DNA from: CAZEKB01 sp964512225
GTDB lineage: Bacteria; Myxococcota_A; UBA796; UBA9615
Direction: 5' to 3'
Assembly (NCBI GenBank): GCA_964512225.1
Contig: CAZEKB010000019.1
Span: forward strand, 13,477 to 77,476
Length of the DNA stretch: 64,000 nt
The translations under genes were made by a program, and so were the position numbers. Of this stretch, positions 29,472 through 39,141 are shown in pieces. Each line of letters starts with the position of its first letter. The stretch's first letter is position 1. The notes below the pieces were generated by a model. That model saw only the letters and a list, made by a program, of their open reading frames with translations, did not search any database and was not told the DNA's origin.

Positions 29472-32400
29472 CCCGGCGCCTCGCCCTGCTCGCCTTCGTC
29501 CTCCTGCTCGCGGCCCCCGCCGACGCCGCGCAGTGGCACCCGCGGCATCACTGGCAGACCCTCACCACCGTCCACTTCGACATCCACTTCCACGAGGGCC
29601 TTGTCGACACCGCCATCGAGATGGGGCGAGTGGCGGAGGAGGTCCACTCGATCCTCGCGCCCTACCTCGAGTGGGAGCCCCTCGAGCGGACGCAGGTGGT
29701 GCTCCTGGACAGCACCGATCGCGCCAACGGCTACGCGACGCCCGTCCCCTACAACACGATCGTCCTCTACATGGTCCAGCCGACGCCGTCCTCGTCGCTG
29801 GACAACTACGAGAACTGGCTGTGGGCGATCTTCGTCCACGAGTACACCCACACACTGCAGATCGACATGGTGAGCGGCCTCCCCATGGCCGTGCGGTTCC
29901 TGCTCGGGCGGTACGTCGTCCCCAACGCCGTGCTGCCCCTGTGGATGACCGAGGGCTACGCGACCTGGATGGAGACCTTCTTCACCACCGGGGGCCGGGG
30001 ACGCTCGACGTACACCGACATGATGCTGCGGACGGCCACGCTGACCCGCACGCTGCCCACGATCGACCAGGCCGAGGGCACGGTCCACACCTGGCCGGGC
30101 GGGAGCCTCCGCTACCTCTATGGGGCCCGCTTCCACCTCCACGTGTCGGAGCAGGTCGGGGACCGGGCCTGGGTCGACTTCCACCGCCGCCACGGCGCGG
30201 GCCCGATCCCGTTCTATCTGCCCGCGCGAGAGGCCTTCGGGCGCACCGTCTCGCGCATGTGGAAGGAGTGGAAGGAGGACCTGGCCGCGCACTACCTCGC
30301 CCAGGCGGACCGCATCCGACGCGAGGGGGTCGGGCTCAGCGCCACGAGCGTCGTGCCCACGAAGAAGGGGACGGCCTACCGGCCCCGCTATTCGCACGAC
30401 GGCGAGTCGATCTTCTACCTGCACTCATCCGCCTTCGAAGGCTCCGCCCTGCGCCGGATCAGTCGGGACGGTCACGAGGACGTGCGCGCCCGCAAGGGGG
30501 GCATCGCCGAGCTCGTGCGCTCCCCCGACGGCAAGCGCTTCTTCTACTCGGGGACGTCGACCTTCAACCGCTGGGAGTCCTTCCGGGACCTCCACCGCTG
30601 GAAGCCCGGGGCGAAGCGGTCGCGGCGCCTCACCCGCGGCGATCGGCTCTCCTACCCCGCGCCCCACCCGGAGGGCTGGCTCGTGGCGGTCCAGACCGGC
30701 GGGCTGGCGTCGCAGCTGGTCCGCGTGGAGCCCGAGGAGCGCGACGACCTCGGCGCGGTGACGAAGCCGCTGAAGGTCACCCCGCTGACCGCGGCGGCCG
30801 ACGGCACCCACTACGCGTCGCCGGCGTGGGACCCGGCCGGGGAGCGGCTGGCCGCGTCGGTGTGGAAGCCCGGGGGCTTCCGGGACATCCACGTGTTCGA
30901 CCGCGACCTGTCGGTCCTCCGGGTGATCACGTGGGACCGGGCCGGGGACACCGATCCCGCGTGGTCCCCCGACGGCGAGTGGCTCGTGTGGGCGTCGGAC
31001 CGCGACGACGTGTGGAACCTGTACGCCTACCGCTGGTCCGACGGCGCCGTGAAGCGGATCACGCGGCTCCTCGGCGGCGCCACCTCGCCGGACATCAGCC
31101 CCGACGGCCGTCACCTCGTCTTCCAGGGATACGGCCCCACCGGGCCCCGCGTGGAGGAGCTGCCGTTCGCGCCCGAGGAGGGCGAGTCCGTCCTGCTCTC
31201 GCCCCGCTCGCTCCCGGGGCCGGGCTGGGGTCCGTCGGCGCAGGCGCTGGCCCCCACCCACCCGCTCGAGGGCGTGCCCGGCCCGGCGATGCCGTGGGGG
31301 AGCGGCCCCGCCGACGCCGTGGACCGGGCCCGGGACCGGGCCGACTACGCGACCGTCACGCCCGAAGCCGGGGGCTTCGTCGTGCCGGGGCCCGCCGCGG
31401 GCGAGCCGCTCCGGCCCGAGGAGGCGCCGCCGGAGGACGACGGGAAGGTCGATGAGGAGGGCGAGCCCGAGAAGGAGCTGACGCCCGAGCAGAAGCGCGA
31501 GCAGCGCAGGAACCGCGCGGAGCGACGGAGGCAGCGGCGAGCCGACCGCCGCGCCCGCAACGCCCGGGGCCCCCGTCCCGCCCTCGCCGAGGCGCCCGCC
31601 GACGTGGGGACGATCCGGCGTTACAACCCGCTCCCCACGCTGTTCCCCCCGCGGATCATCGAGCCCTTCGGCGCGATCACGAACGGCGGGGCGATCGGCG
31701 GGCTCGGCATCGGCGGCCGCGACATCCTCGGCCACCACGGCTGGTCGGCCTCGCTGCACTACCGCACGGACAGCCGCTCCTTCGGGTTCGGCGTCGGCTA
31801 CGTGTTCGCGCAGCTCCGCCCGCGGCTCTCCATCGACGTGTCGAGCGTCGCGCTCAACTACGGGACGCTCTTCCTGCGCACGAAGCCCACGACATCGCCG
31901 AGCGCGACCTTCGCGGGCATCTACCGCGGCGACGAGCGGTACTACGAGCGTCGACTCCGAGCGCGCGCCGGCCTCTCGCTGCAGGTCGGCGACAAGGCGA
32001 ACTTCTCGGCCCGCTACAAGGCCGAGTTCCGCCGCCCGCTCCGCGATCTGCCGACCGACGTCGCCGCCGAGGCCCTGCCCGCGCGCGGGTCGTTCTCGGG
32101 GATCACCCTGGGCTTCAGCACCGGCTCCATCGGGCGCTACTCGGGCAGCATCAGCCCCGAGAACAGCGAGCTGCTGTCGCTGTCCGCGGACATCGAGTCG
32201 AGCTTCCTGGGGGCGTGGCGGGTCGAGCCCGACGGGACCCGCAGCAACCTGCACCGGCTGATCCTCACCGCCGAGGCGCGCAAGTACCTCGCCCTGCCCT
32301 GGGCGCGCGGCCACGTCCTGGCCGTCCGCGGCGTGGTGGGCGGCACCATCGGTACGGACATCCCCCAGAAGACGTTCCGGATGGGCGGTCCGTACGGCGA

Positions 32401-32812
32401 CAGCCCGTACGTGAGCCTCCCCGACCGCTACTACGGCCTCCGCGGCTACCCCACGTCCTTCCGACGGGGCAACCACATGTACCTCGGGTCCCTGGAGTAC
32501 CGGCTCCCGCTCTTCTTGATCGAGCGCGGGCCCTGGACCGTGCCCGTCTTCTTCCGGTCCGTCGCGCTCACCGTGTACGTGGAGGCCGGGCAGGCGTTCG
32601 ACACGGACGACTACGCCGGCTACGGCGGGAGCCCCACCGGGTTCCTGGACTTCTGGTCGAACACGTCGGTCTCCTTCGGGGCCGAGCTCGTGGGCGAGGT
32701 GCGCCTCGCGTGGTCCGGGTCGTTCCAGGGGCGGGTCGGTTATGGTTACGGCATCGGGGCCGGCGCATACCCGGCCGGAATCCTCTATGCGCAGCTCGGT
32801 ACCAGCTTCTGA
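29468..32812 (+). CDS. gluzincin-like metalloprotease, TolB-type propeller and outer-membrane barrel fusion
   Basis: The protein has 1114 aa. After a signal peptide (residues 1-20) comes a peptidase-MA-like domain. It has the zinc motif HEYTH (H124, E125, H128) and, about 35 residues later, WMTEGYATWME with the probable third ligand E162. Residues about 290-560 hold TolB/WD40-like blades: YRPRYSHDGESIFYL, IAELVRSPDGKRFFYSG, DTDPAWSPDGEWLVWASDRD and ISPDGRHLVFQGY. A highly charged linker (about 640-700) leads to a C-terminal domain with alternating strands (SLHYRTDSRSFGFGVGYVF, GLSLQVGDKANFSARYKAEF) that ends AQLGTSF. This resembles a D15/Omp85-type or TonB-like barrel, with an aromatic last residue. 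A single chain with protease, propeller and barrel would display a protease at the outer membrane. The GTG overlaps the previous stop. Confidence 0.85.
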   Translation: MTRRLALLAFVLLLAAPADAAQWHPRHHWQTLTTVHFDIHFHEGLVDTAIEMGRVAEEVHSILAPYLEWEPLERTQVVLLDSTDRANGYATPVPYNTIVLYMVQPTPSSSLDNYENWLWAIFVHEYTHTLQIDMVSGLPMAVRFLLGRYVVPNAVLPLWMTEGYATWMETFFTTGGRGRSTYTDMMLRTATLTRTLPTIDQAEGTVHTWPGGSLRYLYGARFHLHVSEQVGDRAWVDFHRRHGAGPIPFYLPAREAFGRTVSRMWKEWKEDLAAHYLAQADRIRREGVGLSATSVVPTKKGTAYRPRYSHDGESIFYLHSSAFEGSALRRISRDGHEDVRARKGGIAELVRSPDGKRFFYSGTSTFNRWESFRDLHRWKPGAKRSRRLTRGDRLSYPAPHPEGWLVAVQTGGLASQLVRVEPEERDDLGAVTKPLKVTPLTAAADGTHYASPAWDPAGERLAASVWKPGGFRDIHVFDRDLSVLRVITWDRAGDTDPAWSPDGEWLVWASDRDDVWNLYAYRWSDGAVKRITRLLGGATSPDISPDGRHLVFQGYGPTGPRVEELPFAPEEGESVLLSPRSLPGPGWGPSAQALAPTHPLEGVPGPAMPWGSGPADAVDRARDRADYATVTPEAGGFVVPGPAAGEPLRPEEAPPEDDGKVDEEGEPEKELTPEQKREQRRNRAERRRQRRADRRARNARGPRPALAEAPADVGTIRRYNPLPTLFPPRIIEPFGAITNGGAIGGLGIGGRDILGHHGWSASLHYRTDSRSFGFGVGYVFAQLRPRLSIDVSSVALNYGTLFLRTKPTTSPSATFAGIYRGDERYYERRLRARAGLSLQVGDKANFSARYKAEFRRPLRDLPTDVAAEALPARGSFSGITLGFSTGSIGRYSGSISPENSELLSLSADIESSFLGAWRVEPDGTRSNLHRLILTAEARKYLALPWARGHVLAVRGVVGGTIGTDIPQKTFRMGGPYGDSPYVSLPDRYYGLRGYPTSFRRGNHMYLGSLEYRLPLFLIERGPWTVPVFFRSVALTVYVEAGQAFDTDDYAGYGGSPTGFLDFWSNTSVSFGAELVGEVRLAWSGSFQGRVGYGYGIGAGAYPAGILYAQLGTSF

Positions 32813-32885
32813 ATCGAGGGACGCGACGCCGACGGGCAGGACGAAGCCCGTGATCGCGGCACCGGCCTTGCTTGGATGGGGCCGC

Positions 32886-34400
32886 GTGAAGAATCTGCTC
32901 CGCTCGCTGTGGACCGTCGCGCTCGTCGCCGCCCTCGGGGCGTGCGCCGACGCGAACCTGGCCGGCATGGAGGCCGACACGGGCCTCATCGAAGACATCG
33001 TCTCGGGCCAGACGCTCGTATTCGTGGGCACCGATCCGATCACGCTGCAGTCCGACATCTACCTCGTGCGCGCCGTGGCCGATCGCTTCGGCGGGGACGG
33101 GCCGGATCTGCGGGAGGCCGAGGACTTCGTGGTCGAGCCCCTCGGCGCCCTGACGGAGTCGGCGCGCAACGGCTCCGTCGTGCAGAACGACGGCGACCGG
33201 ATCTTCCCCGTGGAGGCGCCCTTCGTGGTGCCCGACGAGGAGGGCCTGCGCGTCCTCGGGACGTCCCTGACCTACGACGAAGAGGGGACCGTGCTGGGCG
33301 GGCGCCTCGTGCTCGTGAACATCACTCCCCTGCAGCACGCCGTGTCGCCGATGATCGACGGGCTCCAGTCCGCCCGATTCACGTGGTCGGGCGACTGGCT
33401 CGTCCTGCAGCTCCAGGACCCGATCACGGGCGTGCGGTCGATCGAGGTCGTGCCCGCGGACGAGGTGGAGGACCCGGCCGCCCGGATCGCCATCGGGCCC
33501 GCCGACGAAGGCGACGTGGAGTTCGCCGAGCCGATCCGCGACACCAACGCCTTCCTCGCGCGCGTCGTGGACCCCGTGACCGCCCGCGCCGACATCCTCC
33601 GGATCGACCCCGACGACGGCTCCGAGACCCTGCTCACCGCGGGGACCGAGCTCTCCGTCGCGGCGCCCCGCGTATCCGCGGACGGCAACCTCCTCACCGC
33701 GACGCTGCAGGTGGAGGCCGAGGAGGACGGCGCGCTCCGCCGGCAGGTCGCCGTCTTCGACCTCCGCGCGGGAGGTCCCCCGGTCTTCGTCGCGGGCGAC
33801 GAGTCCGTGGACTGCGGGCGCCCCGCCTGGTCCCCGCCCCACGGGATCGCCGCGCAGCCCGTGCTCGCCTACGCCTGCCGACGCCTCGACAACGGCCGCC
33901 CCGACCTCCACCTCTGGCAGTCCGGGGGCACGACCGCGGAGCCGGTGACGCTCACCGCCAACAACCAGTCGGAGGTGCCCGGGGGCAGCATCGACGGGCT
34001 CGTCCTGCGCGCGGGGCCGCTGTGGGATCCCGCCGGGGAGCGCCTCGTCTTCGGCGCGTCCACCGAGGAGCAGGCGCTCGACGGCGAGGGCATGACCATC
34101 CTCGCGTTCCCGCTGTCGACCGAGGAGCCGCTCGAGCTGCAGGAGCCGCAGGCCTACGCGGTCTACCCGGCGGGCTTCGGCGCGGCGGACTGGGTGCACT
34201 TCTCGGCGGGCTCGGCCGAGCCGATCCTCATGCTGTGGGACCGCGGAGAGACCGGGCTCGACGACAGCGGCGGCGGACACGCGATCGAGGTCGTCTCCGT
34301 GGCCGAGGACGGGGGCCTCCCCCGCCCCGTGGCGCTCGGCGTGGACCTGCGGGTCAGCTTCCCGGTCTTCCTCGGCCGCAATACGCTCTTCTACCGCTGA
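32886..34400 (+). CDS. propeller-like lipoprotein
   Basis: The protein has 504 aa. The GTG start is preceded by GGATGGGG and gives a signal ending in ALGAC (Cys20). The body has TolB/WD40-like segments such as GQTLVFVGTD, QSDIYLVRAV, ARFTWSGDWLVLQLQD, RVSADGNLLTATLQ and GPLWDPAGERLVFGAS. Another strand pair closes the chain (FPVFLGRNTLFYR). It follows the protease-barrel fusion by 73 bp on the same strand and could act with it at the surface. No enzyme motif was seen. It converges with sppA, with 21 bp between stop codons. Confidence 0.8.
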   Translation: MKNLLRSLWTVALVAALGACADANLAGMEADTGLIEDIVSGQTLVFVGTDPITLQSDIYLVRAVADRFGGDGPDLREAEDFVVEPLGALTESARNGSVVQNDGDRIFPVEAPFVVPDEEGLRVLGTSLTYDEEGTVLGGRLVLVNITPLQHAVSPMIDGLQSARFTWSGDWLVLQLQDPITGVRSIEVVPADEVEDPAARIAIGPADEGDVEFAEPIRDTNAFLARVVDPVTARADILRIDPDDGSETLLTAGTELSVAAPRVSADGNLLTATLQVEAEEDGALRRQVAVFDLRAGGPPVFVAGDESVDCGRPAWSPPHGIAAQPVLAYACRRLDNGRPDLHLWQSGGTTAEPVTLTANNQSEVPGGSIDGLVLRAGPLWDPAGERLVFGASTEEQALDGEGMTILAFPLSTEEPLELQEPQAYAVYPAGFGAADWVHFSAGSAEPILMLWDRGETGLDDSGGGHAIEVVSVAEDGGLPRPVALGVDLRVSFPVFLGRNTLFYR

Positions 34401-34421
34401 CCCACGACGGGGGCCCGGAGC

Positions 34422-36206
34422 TCAGCGGATGACCACGTCCGCCGGGAGCCTCGCCTGCAGGCCCGTGGGCAGCCCCAACGCCCGGGGCAGATCGGCGAGC
34501 GATCGGAACATCGGCGGCCTCACGCGCTGCAGGCGGTCGAGCAGGCCCGGGCGGGGCGGCTCGGCGAGCACCAGGTCCGGACGCGCCCCCAGCCCCGCGC
34601 GGTCGGCCGCCACCTCGATCGCGCGCCGCAGCCCCCCGACGTCGTCCACGAGGCCGCGGGCGGCGGCCTGAGCCCCCGTCCAGATCCGGCCTCGCGCGTG
34701 CTCCTCGAGCGCGTCGTACTCCATCTTCCGACCCGCCGCGGCGCGCGCGACGAAGCCGTCGTAGAAGCCGTCGAGCTGGTCCGAAAGGCGCTGCGACTCC
34801 GCCGGCGTCATGCCCGAAGACAGCGAGCTCATCCCCGAGTTCGCGCCGAACGAGAGGACCTCCTCGGTGACGCCGAGCTTGTGGAACAGCCCGCTCAGCT
34901 CGAACTTCCCCGCGGCGACGCCGATCGAGCCCGTGATCGTGGTGGCGTCGGCGACGATGTGGTCGGCCGCGACCGCCATGTAGTAGCCCCCCGACGCGGC
35001 CACGGACCCCATCGACGCGATCACCGGCTTCTTCGCGGCCAGCCGCCGCAGCTCGCGCCACAGCAGGTCCGACGCCCCGGCCGAGCCCCCCGGAGAGTCG
35101 ACTCGCAGGACGACCGCGCCGATCGACGCGTCGCGTCGGAGGGTCCGGAACAGCGCGCCGTAGGGCCGACTGCCGATCCGCCCCGGGGGCAGCTCGCTCT
35201 CGTCGGAGTCGACGATCTCGCCCTCCGCGACCACGATCGCGACCCGCGGCGAGGGCGACGCCCACCGCTCCAACCGCCGCAGCCAGCGCCAGGGCCGCAG
35301 CCACGCGGCCGCGGGCACGAGCCGCAGCCGTCGGAGTCGGAAGGCCCGGGGCCGCTCCGGCTCCGACGGCGCCTCCAGGAAGGCCGCGTCCGCCTCGGCG
35401 GTGCGATCCGCGGGCTCCTCGACGCCTTGGCCCCGGCCGAGCCGGTTCTTCATCCAGCGCCGCCACCGGTCCGGGTAGACGACCGCGTCCACGAGGCCCC
35501 GCTCCCGGGCCTCCGCGGCGGTGAACGGGCCCGCGTCCACGACCGCCTGCGCGCCCTCGGCGTCGGTCCCGAGCCGGGCCGAGACGGCCTCCAGGAACCG
35601 CTCGTGGATGGCCCGGAGGACCCCCTCCAGCGACTCGCGGAAGGCCGGGCTCATGGAGTCCCGCGAGAACGGCTCCACCACGGACTTGTACTCGCCGCGG
35701 GTGGCGAGGTGCGGGCGCACCCCGACCTTGTCCATCAGCCCCTTGAAGAACTTCACCTCCGCGCGCAGCCCCACCACGTCGAGGGTGGCCATGGGGGCCA
35801 TGGCCACGTGGTCGAACGCCGACGCGAGGAACCACTCGGCGTGCCCGGGCTGCTCGAGGTACGCGAACGTGCGACGACCCGCGGCGGACACGGCGACCAC
35901 GGCCGCCCGGAGCTCCTCGATCTGCGCCCATCCGCCCGCGAGTCGACCGATCGTGACGGCGACGCCCTCCACGGCAGGGTCCTCCTGGACGGCCTCGAGG
36001 GCGCGGAGCACCCCGATCGTCGTGTTTCGGACCCGTCCCCCGCGGAACCGTGATCCGCGAACCGCGGGGCTCTCCCCCAGGGGCCCCGCCAGGCGCAGGG
36101 TCACGAGCGCCCGGCGGCGGCGGCGCCGGGCGTCGACGAAGAGGCGCAGGAGCCGCGCCGGGAGGAAGAAGAGGAGGGTGCCGAGGAAGGTCCGGAGCGA
36201 GCGCAT
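34422..36206 (-). CDS. sppA: signal peptide peptidase SppA, 67-kDa type
   Basis: The protein has 594 aa, matching the long two-domain SppA. This inner-membrane serine protease degrades signal peptides after export. The catalytic lysine is K174 in RGEYKSVVEPF, and the nucleophile is S405 in GSVAASGGYYMA, equivalent to E. coli K209 and S409. Both halves carry the fold: ALEAVQEDPAVEGVAV in the first and VVLRVDSPGGS in the second. An N-terminal hydrophobic anchor (TFLGTLLFFLPARLL) is followed by a very basic stretch. A region rich in Pro, Arg and Trp (about 250-320) links the halves and is longer than usual. It converges with the propeller lipoprotein. Confidence 0.95.
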   Translation of the reverse strand: MRSLRTFLGTLLFFLPARLLRLFVDARRRRRRALVTLRLAGPLGESPAVRGSRFRGGRVRNTTIGVLRALEAVQEDPAVEGVAVTIGRLAGGWAQIEELRAAVVAVSAAGRRTFAYLEQPGHAEWFLASAFDHVAMAPMATLDVVGLRAEVKFFKGLMDKVGVRPHLATRGEYKSVVEPFSRDSMSPAFRESLEGVLRAIHERFLEAVSARLGTDAEGAQAVVDAGPFTAAEARERGLVDAVVYPDRWRRWMKNRLGRGQGVEEPADRTAEADAAFLEAPSEPERPRAFRLRRLRLVPAAAWLRPWRWLRRLERWASPSPRVAIVVAEGEIVDSDESELPPGRIGSRPYGALFRTLRRDASIGAVVLRVDSPGGSAGASDLLWRELRRLAAKKPVIASMGSVAASGGYYMAVAADHIVADATTITGSIGVAAGKFELSGLFHKLGVTEEVLSFGANSGMSSLSSGMTPAESQRLSDQLDGFYDGFVARAAAGRKMEYDALEEHARGRIWTGAQAAARGLVDDVGGLRRAIEVAADRAGLGARPDLVLAEPPRPGLLDRLQRVRPPMFRSLADLPRALGLPTGLQARLPADVVIR

Positions 36207-36250
36207 CCCCCCACCATCGGGCCGACGACGTCGATGTCAAGGCGACCGGA

Positions 36251-36418
36251 TCAGGCGCCGTCGGCCTCGCGCGGGGGGTACAGCACGAAGTAGAGCGAGA
36301 ACCCCACGAGGGCCAGTCCGAGGACGGTGGGGTAGTAGCGCTCGAGGTGCGCGCCGAGCAGCCACAGGCCCAGCCCCAGGGGGATCCCCGCGGGGGCGAA
36401 GCGATGCAGCCGAGCCAC
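36251..36418 (-). CDS. 55-aa membrane protein with two spans
   Basis: A small frame begins with GTG 20 bp after the stop of the MopE-like lipoprotein gene. It reads VARLHRFAPAG, then hydrophobic GIPLGLGLWLLGAHLE, a short RYYPT turn, a second span (VLGLALVGFSLYFVLY) and PPREADGA. The two-span layout, and the absence of stops in a GC-rich frame biased to G/C at third positions, support coding. There is no clear ribosome site, so coupling to the gene upstream is likely. The function is unknown. Confidence 0.55.
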   Translation of the reverse strand: MARLHRFAPAGIPLGLGLWLLGAHLERYYPTVLGLALVGFSLYFVLYPPREADGA

Positions 36419-36438
36419 GGCGATCGCGCCCGGTGGGG

Positions 36439-39126
36439 TCAGTTGCCCTGGGGCGTGATGGCCACGGTGTAGGCGCCCACGCTGCCCGCGTAGCCGACCA
36501 CGGTGAACCAGCAGTCCGCGCCGTCCGGGAGCGGCACGATCGTGCGGCCCTCTTCGGGCTTGCTCAGGTCCGTCAGGCCCGGGCTCCACAGGCCGTTGGC
36601 GTTGCCGTAGTAGCCGGCGGGGGTGACCGAGCTCACGAAGTAGCAGTACACGATCATGTCGTAGTCGCCGCCGCCAGTGAGCCAGTTCAGGGACACATCC
36701 ACGAAGCCCGCCTCGGGGAAGGTGACGTGGAAGGTGTCGTTGTCGCCCAGCCAGCTGTCGGGCTCGATCGTGTCGATGTTGCCGAGGAACTCGTTGGTCT
36801 TGCCCGCGGCCGCGGCCTCGCCCAGCTCCTGGAAGGTGCCTTCGGGGTACGGCGGCGGCGCGTCGACGATCGTGAAGCCCGAGATCTCCACGTCGTTGGG
36901 CTGCTCGTTGCCCGTCTGATCGAGGGCCTCGAACCAGGTCTTGCCGATCTCCGGCTGCTTCACGAACCAGGCGTTGAGCACCGGGAGGTTCGTGGGCTCG
37001 AGGCGGGGAGGCAGGTCCTCCTCCCAGCGGTCCGTGTTGAAGACCCACTCCACCCGGTCCTTCTCGAGGTCGTACGCGGTCATCTCCGTGGTGCGACGGC
37101 CGTCCGGCTGGGGGTCGATCTGGTTGAGCGAGGTCACGTCGCCCGCGAACAGGTAGACGGTGCTGAAGTCGGTGTTCACGACGTTGGCGCTGCGCACCTC
37201 GTAGTTGCCGATGAACATGTCCGGGTCGGTGTCGTCGCAGTCGCGCAGGCCCATGGGGTACCCGTCGCCGTCCTGGTCTTCGACCTGGTAGCTGGTGTCC
37301 TCGGTGAAGACCCAGGCGCCGTGCTCGCCGCTGCGGCTCCACTCGCGGTTCTCGTCCACGGTCCCGTCGCAGTCGTCGTCGATGCCGTTGGCGATGTCGA
37401 AGTGGAAGGCCGTGATCTCCTCGCCGCTCTCGTCGGTGTTGTGCGGGTGGATCGTATTGTCGCGATCGTTGCAGTCGCCCGGGGTGTTGGGCGTGCTGAA
37501 GACGTGGCCGTCGTTGTCGGCGTCGAGGTCTTCGCCGTCGCACTGGCCGTCCCCGTCGAGGTCCGGGTAGTCGTCGTTGGCGACGTTCGGGTCCGACGCG
37601 CAGAGGATCTCCTGCCAGTTGTGCAGGCCGTCCCCGTCCCAGTCCTGGGGGCAGTCGACCGTGCCGAGGCAGTCCGAGTCGCACAGGCCGTCGCCGTCGT
37701 TGTCGGAGGGGCGGTCGTTCGGGTCGAACGGGTTCGTGCCGCAGGCCTCCTCCTCGAGGTCGGTCCAGTCGTGGGGGGTCAGCCCCTCGATCACCCCCGC
37801 GTCGTTGTCGGAGTTGAGGGTATCGAGGACGGCGTCGCCGTCGCCGCAGTCGTCGTCGATGCCGTTGTTCGGGACCTCGTTGTTGAGCTGCGGGTTGATG
37901 GCCGGGTCCGCGTCGTTGCAGTCGCCCACGCCGAAGCTGGTCTCGATCTCCACCTGGCCGCGGCACACGCCGTCGCCGTTCACGTCGAAGCCGATCTCGC
38001 AGAAGCCGTCGCCGTCGTCGTCCACGTCGTCGGGCCCGTTGTCGGCCCAGCCGTCGCAGTCGTTGTCCTTGCGGTCGCCGAACGCGTCGCCCCGGAAGGG
38101 GTTCACGTCCGGGTCGGTGTCGTTGCAGTCGCCCTGGGAGATGGCGACGCCGTCCCCGTCCGCGTCGACCGGCTCGTTGCCGGTGTCCGCGATGGTGTTG
38201 CAGTCGTTGTCCTTGCCGTCGGCGTAGCCTTCGATGATCACGTTGGACTCGGTGGTCACCTGCTGCAGGAAGTGCATCTCCCACGGGCACCAGAAGGTCA
38301 GGGCCTCCTCGTCGAGCGTCCAGCTCTCGCAGGACGTACCGCCGACGGGGTCGCCGGGGTTCTCGATGTCGTTGTTCACGTACGCGCCCACGAGGATCTC
38401 GAAGGGGTCGAGGAAGAGCTCCACGCCCTCGAGGTCGGAGACGAAGTCGGACGTGTCGCCTTCGATGCCGCGGTTCACGTCGTGCCGGCGCGGGTCCTGG
38501 CCCACCACGATGAGCTCGTAATCGGTCGGGGACTCGGCCGCGTTGACGGAGACGCGCACGTAGAACTCGTCGCCCGCTTCGGCCTGCGTCGAGTAGCGCT
38601 CGTCCACGAGGACGATCTCGTCCTCGCCGTCTTCGTTCGTGATCGTGACCGTCTGGTTGTTGACGCTCTCGCCGTAGACCTCGCTGCCGGTCGCGTCGAA
38701 GACGCGCATGTCGACGTCGCCTTCGACGCCTTCGGGCATGCGGGTCTTGAAGACGATCGGGCCCCGGTAGGACGAGCGGAAGCGGAAGAAGTCCCGGTCG
38801 GAGTTCGGCTGGCAGTTCGTCTCCGGATCCTCGGGATCGAGGGCGGAGCAGGTGGCGTCCGACGTGCCCCGGACCATGTGGTAGCCGTACGAGATCGAGT
38901 ACGGACCGTCGGCCGTCTCGCGGACGTCGTTGTAGTCCTCGTGCTCGTGGTTCAGGGGCTCGTCGCGGACGTCGGCCTCCTGCTCCCACAGGCCCACCGG
39001 CGGGAGCGTGACGACCCCGTGGAGGTGCCGCGTGGGGATGCCGGTCTCTTCGCCGCAGGCGGCGATGAGGAGGAGGAGGGACGCGGTGCAGAGCGTCGCG
39101 AGTCGGGAGAGGTGGGTGCGAGTCAT
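36439..39126 (-). CDS. MopE-like lipoprotein with putative metal-binding repeats
   Basis: The protein has 895 aa. The signal ends in LIAAC (Cys24). The middle part contains many copies of the MopE-type 'putative metal-binding' motif (D-x-D-G-D-G... D-C-N/D-D-x-D-P... D-N-D-C-D-G): DADGDGVAISQGDCNDTDP, KDNDCDGWADNG, GVGDCNDADPAINPQ and YPMGLRDCDDTDP. Thrombospondin type-3-like calcium-binding stretches sit between them. The N-terminal part has a PPC-like beta domain with strand DFFRFRSSYRGPIVFKTRMP, and a similar one is at the C-terminus (DTFHVTFPEAGFVDVSLNW). Copper or calcium binding at the cell surface is likely. It starts 15 bp after the TonB-dependent receptor stop and is probably expressed with it, which resembles receptor-lipoprotein pairs. 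Confidence 0.88.
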   Translation of the reverse strand: MTRTHLSRLATLCTASLLLLIAACGEETGIPTRHLHGVVTLPPVGLWEQEADVRDEPLNHEHEDYNDVRETADGPYSISYGYHMVRGTSDATCSALDPEDPETNCQPNSDRDFFRFRSSYRGPIVFKTRMPEGVEGDVDMRVFDATGSEVYGESVNNQTVTITNEDGEDEIVLVDERYSTQAEAGDEFYVRVSVNAAESPTDYELIVVGQDPRRHDVNRGIEGDTSDFVSDLEGVELFLDPFEILVGAYVNNDIENPGDPVGGTSCESWTLDEEALTFWCPWEMHFLQQVTTESNVIIEGYADGKDNDCNTIADTGNEPVDADGDGVAISQGDCNDTDPDVNPFRGDAFGDRKDNDCDGWADNGPDDVDDDGDGFCEIGFDVNGDGVCRGQVEIETSFGVGDCNDADPAINPQLNNEVPNNGIDDDCGDGDAVLDTLNSDNDAGVIEGLTPHDWTDLEEEACGTNPFDPNDRPSDNDGDGLCDSDCLGTVDCPQDWDGDGLHNWQEILCASDPNVANDDYPDLDGDGQCDGEDLDADNDGHVFSTPNTPGDCNDRDNTIHPHNTDESGEEITAFHFDIANGIDDDCDGTVDENREWSRSGEHGAWVFTEDTSYQVEDQDGDGYPMGLRDCDDTDPDMFIGNYEVRSANVVNTDFSTVYLFAGDVTSLNQIDPQPDGRRTTEMTAYDLEKDRVEWVFNTDRWEEDLPPRLEPTNLPVLNAWFVKQPEIGKTWFEALDQTGNEQPNDVEISGFTIVDAPPPYPEGTFQELGEAAAAGKTNEFLGNIDTIEPDSWLGDNDTFHVTFPEAGFVDVSLNWLTGGGDYDMIVYCYFVSSVTPAGYYGNANGLWSPGLTDLSKPEEGRTIVPLPDGADCWFTVVGYAGSVGAYTVAITPQGN

Positions 39127-39141
39127 GATCTTTCTCCCGCC

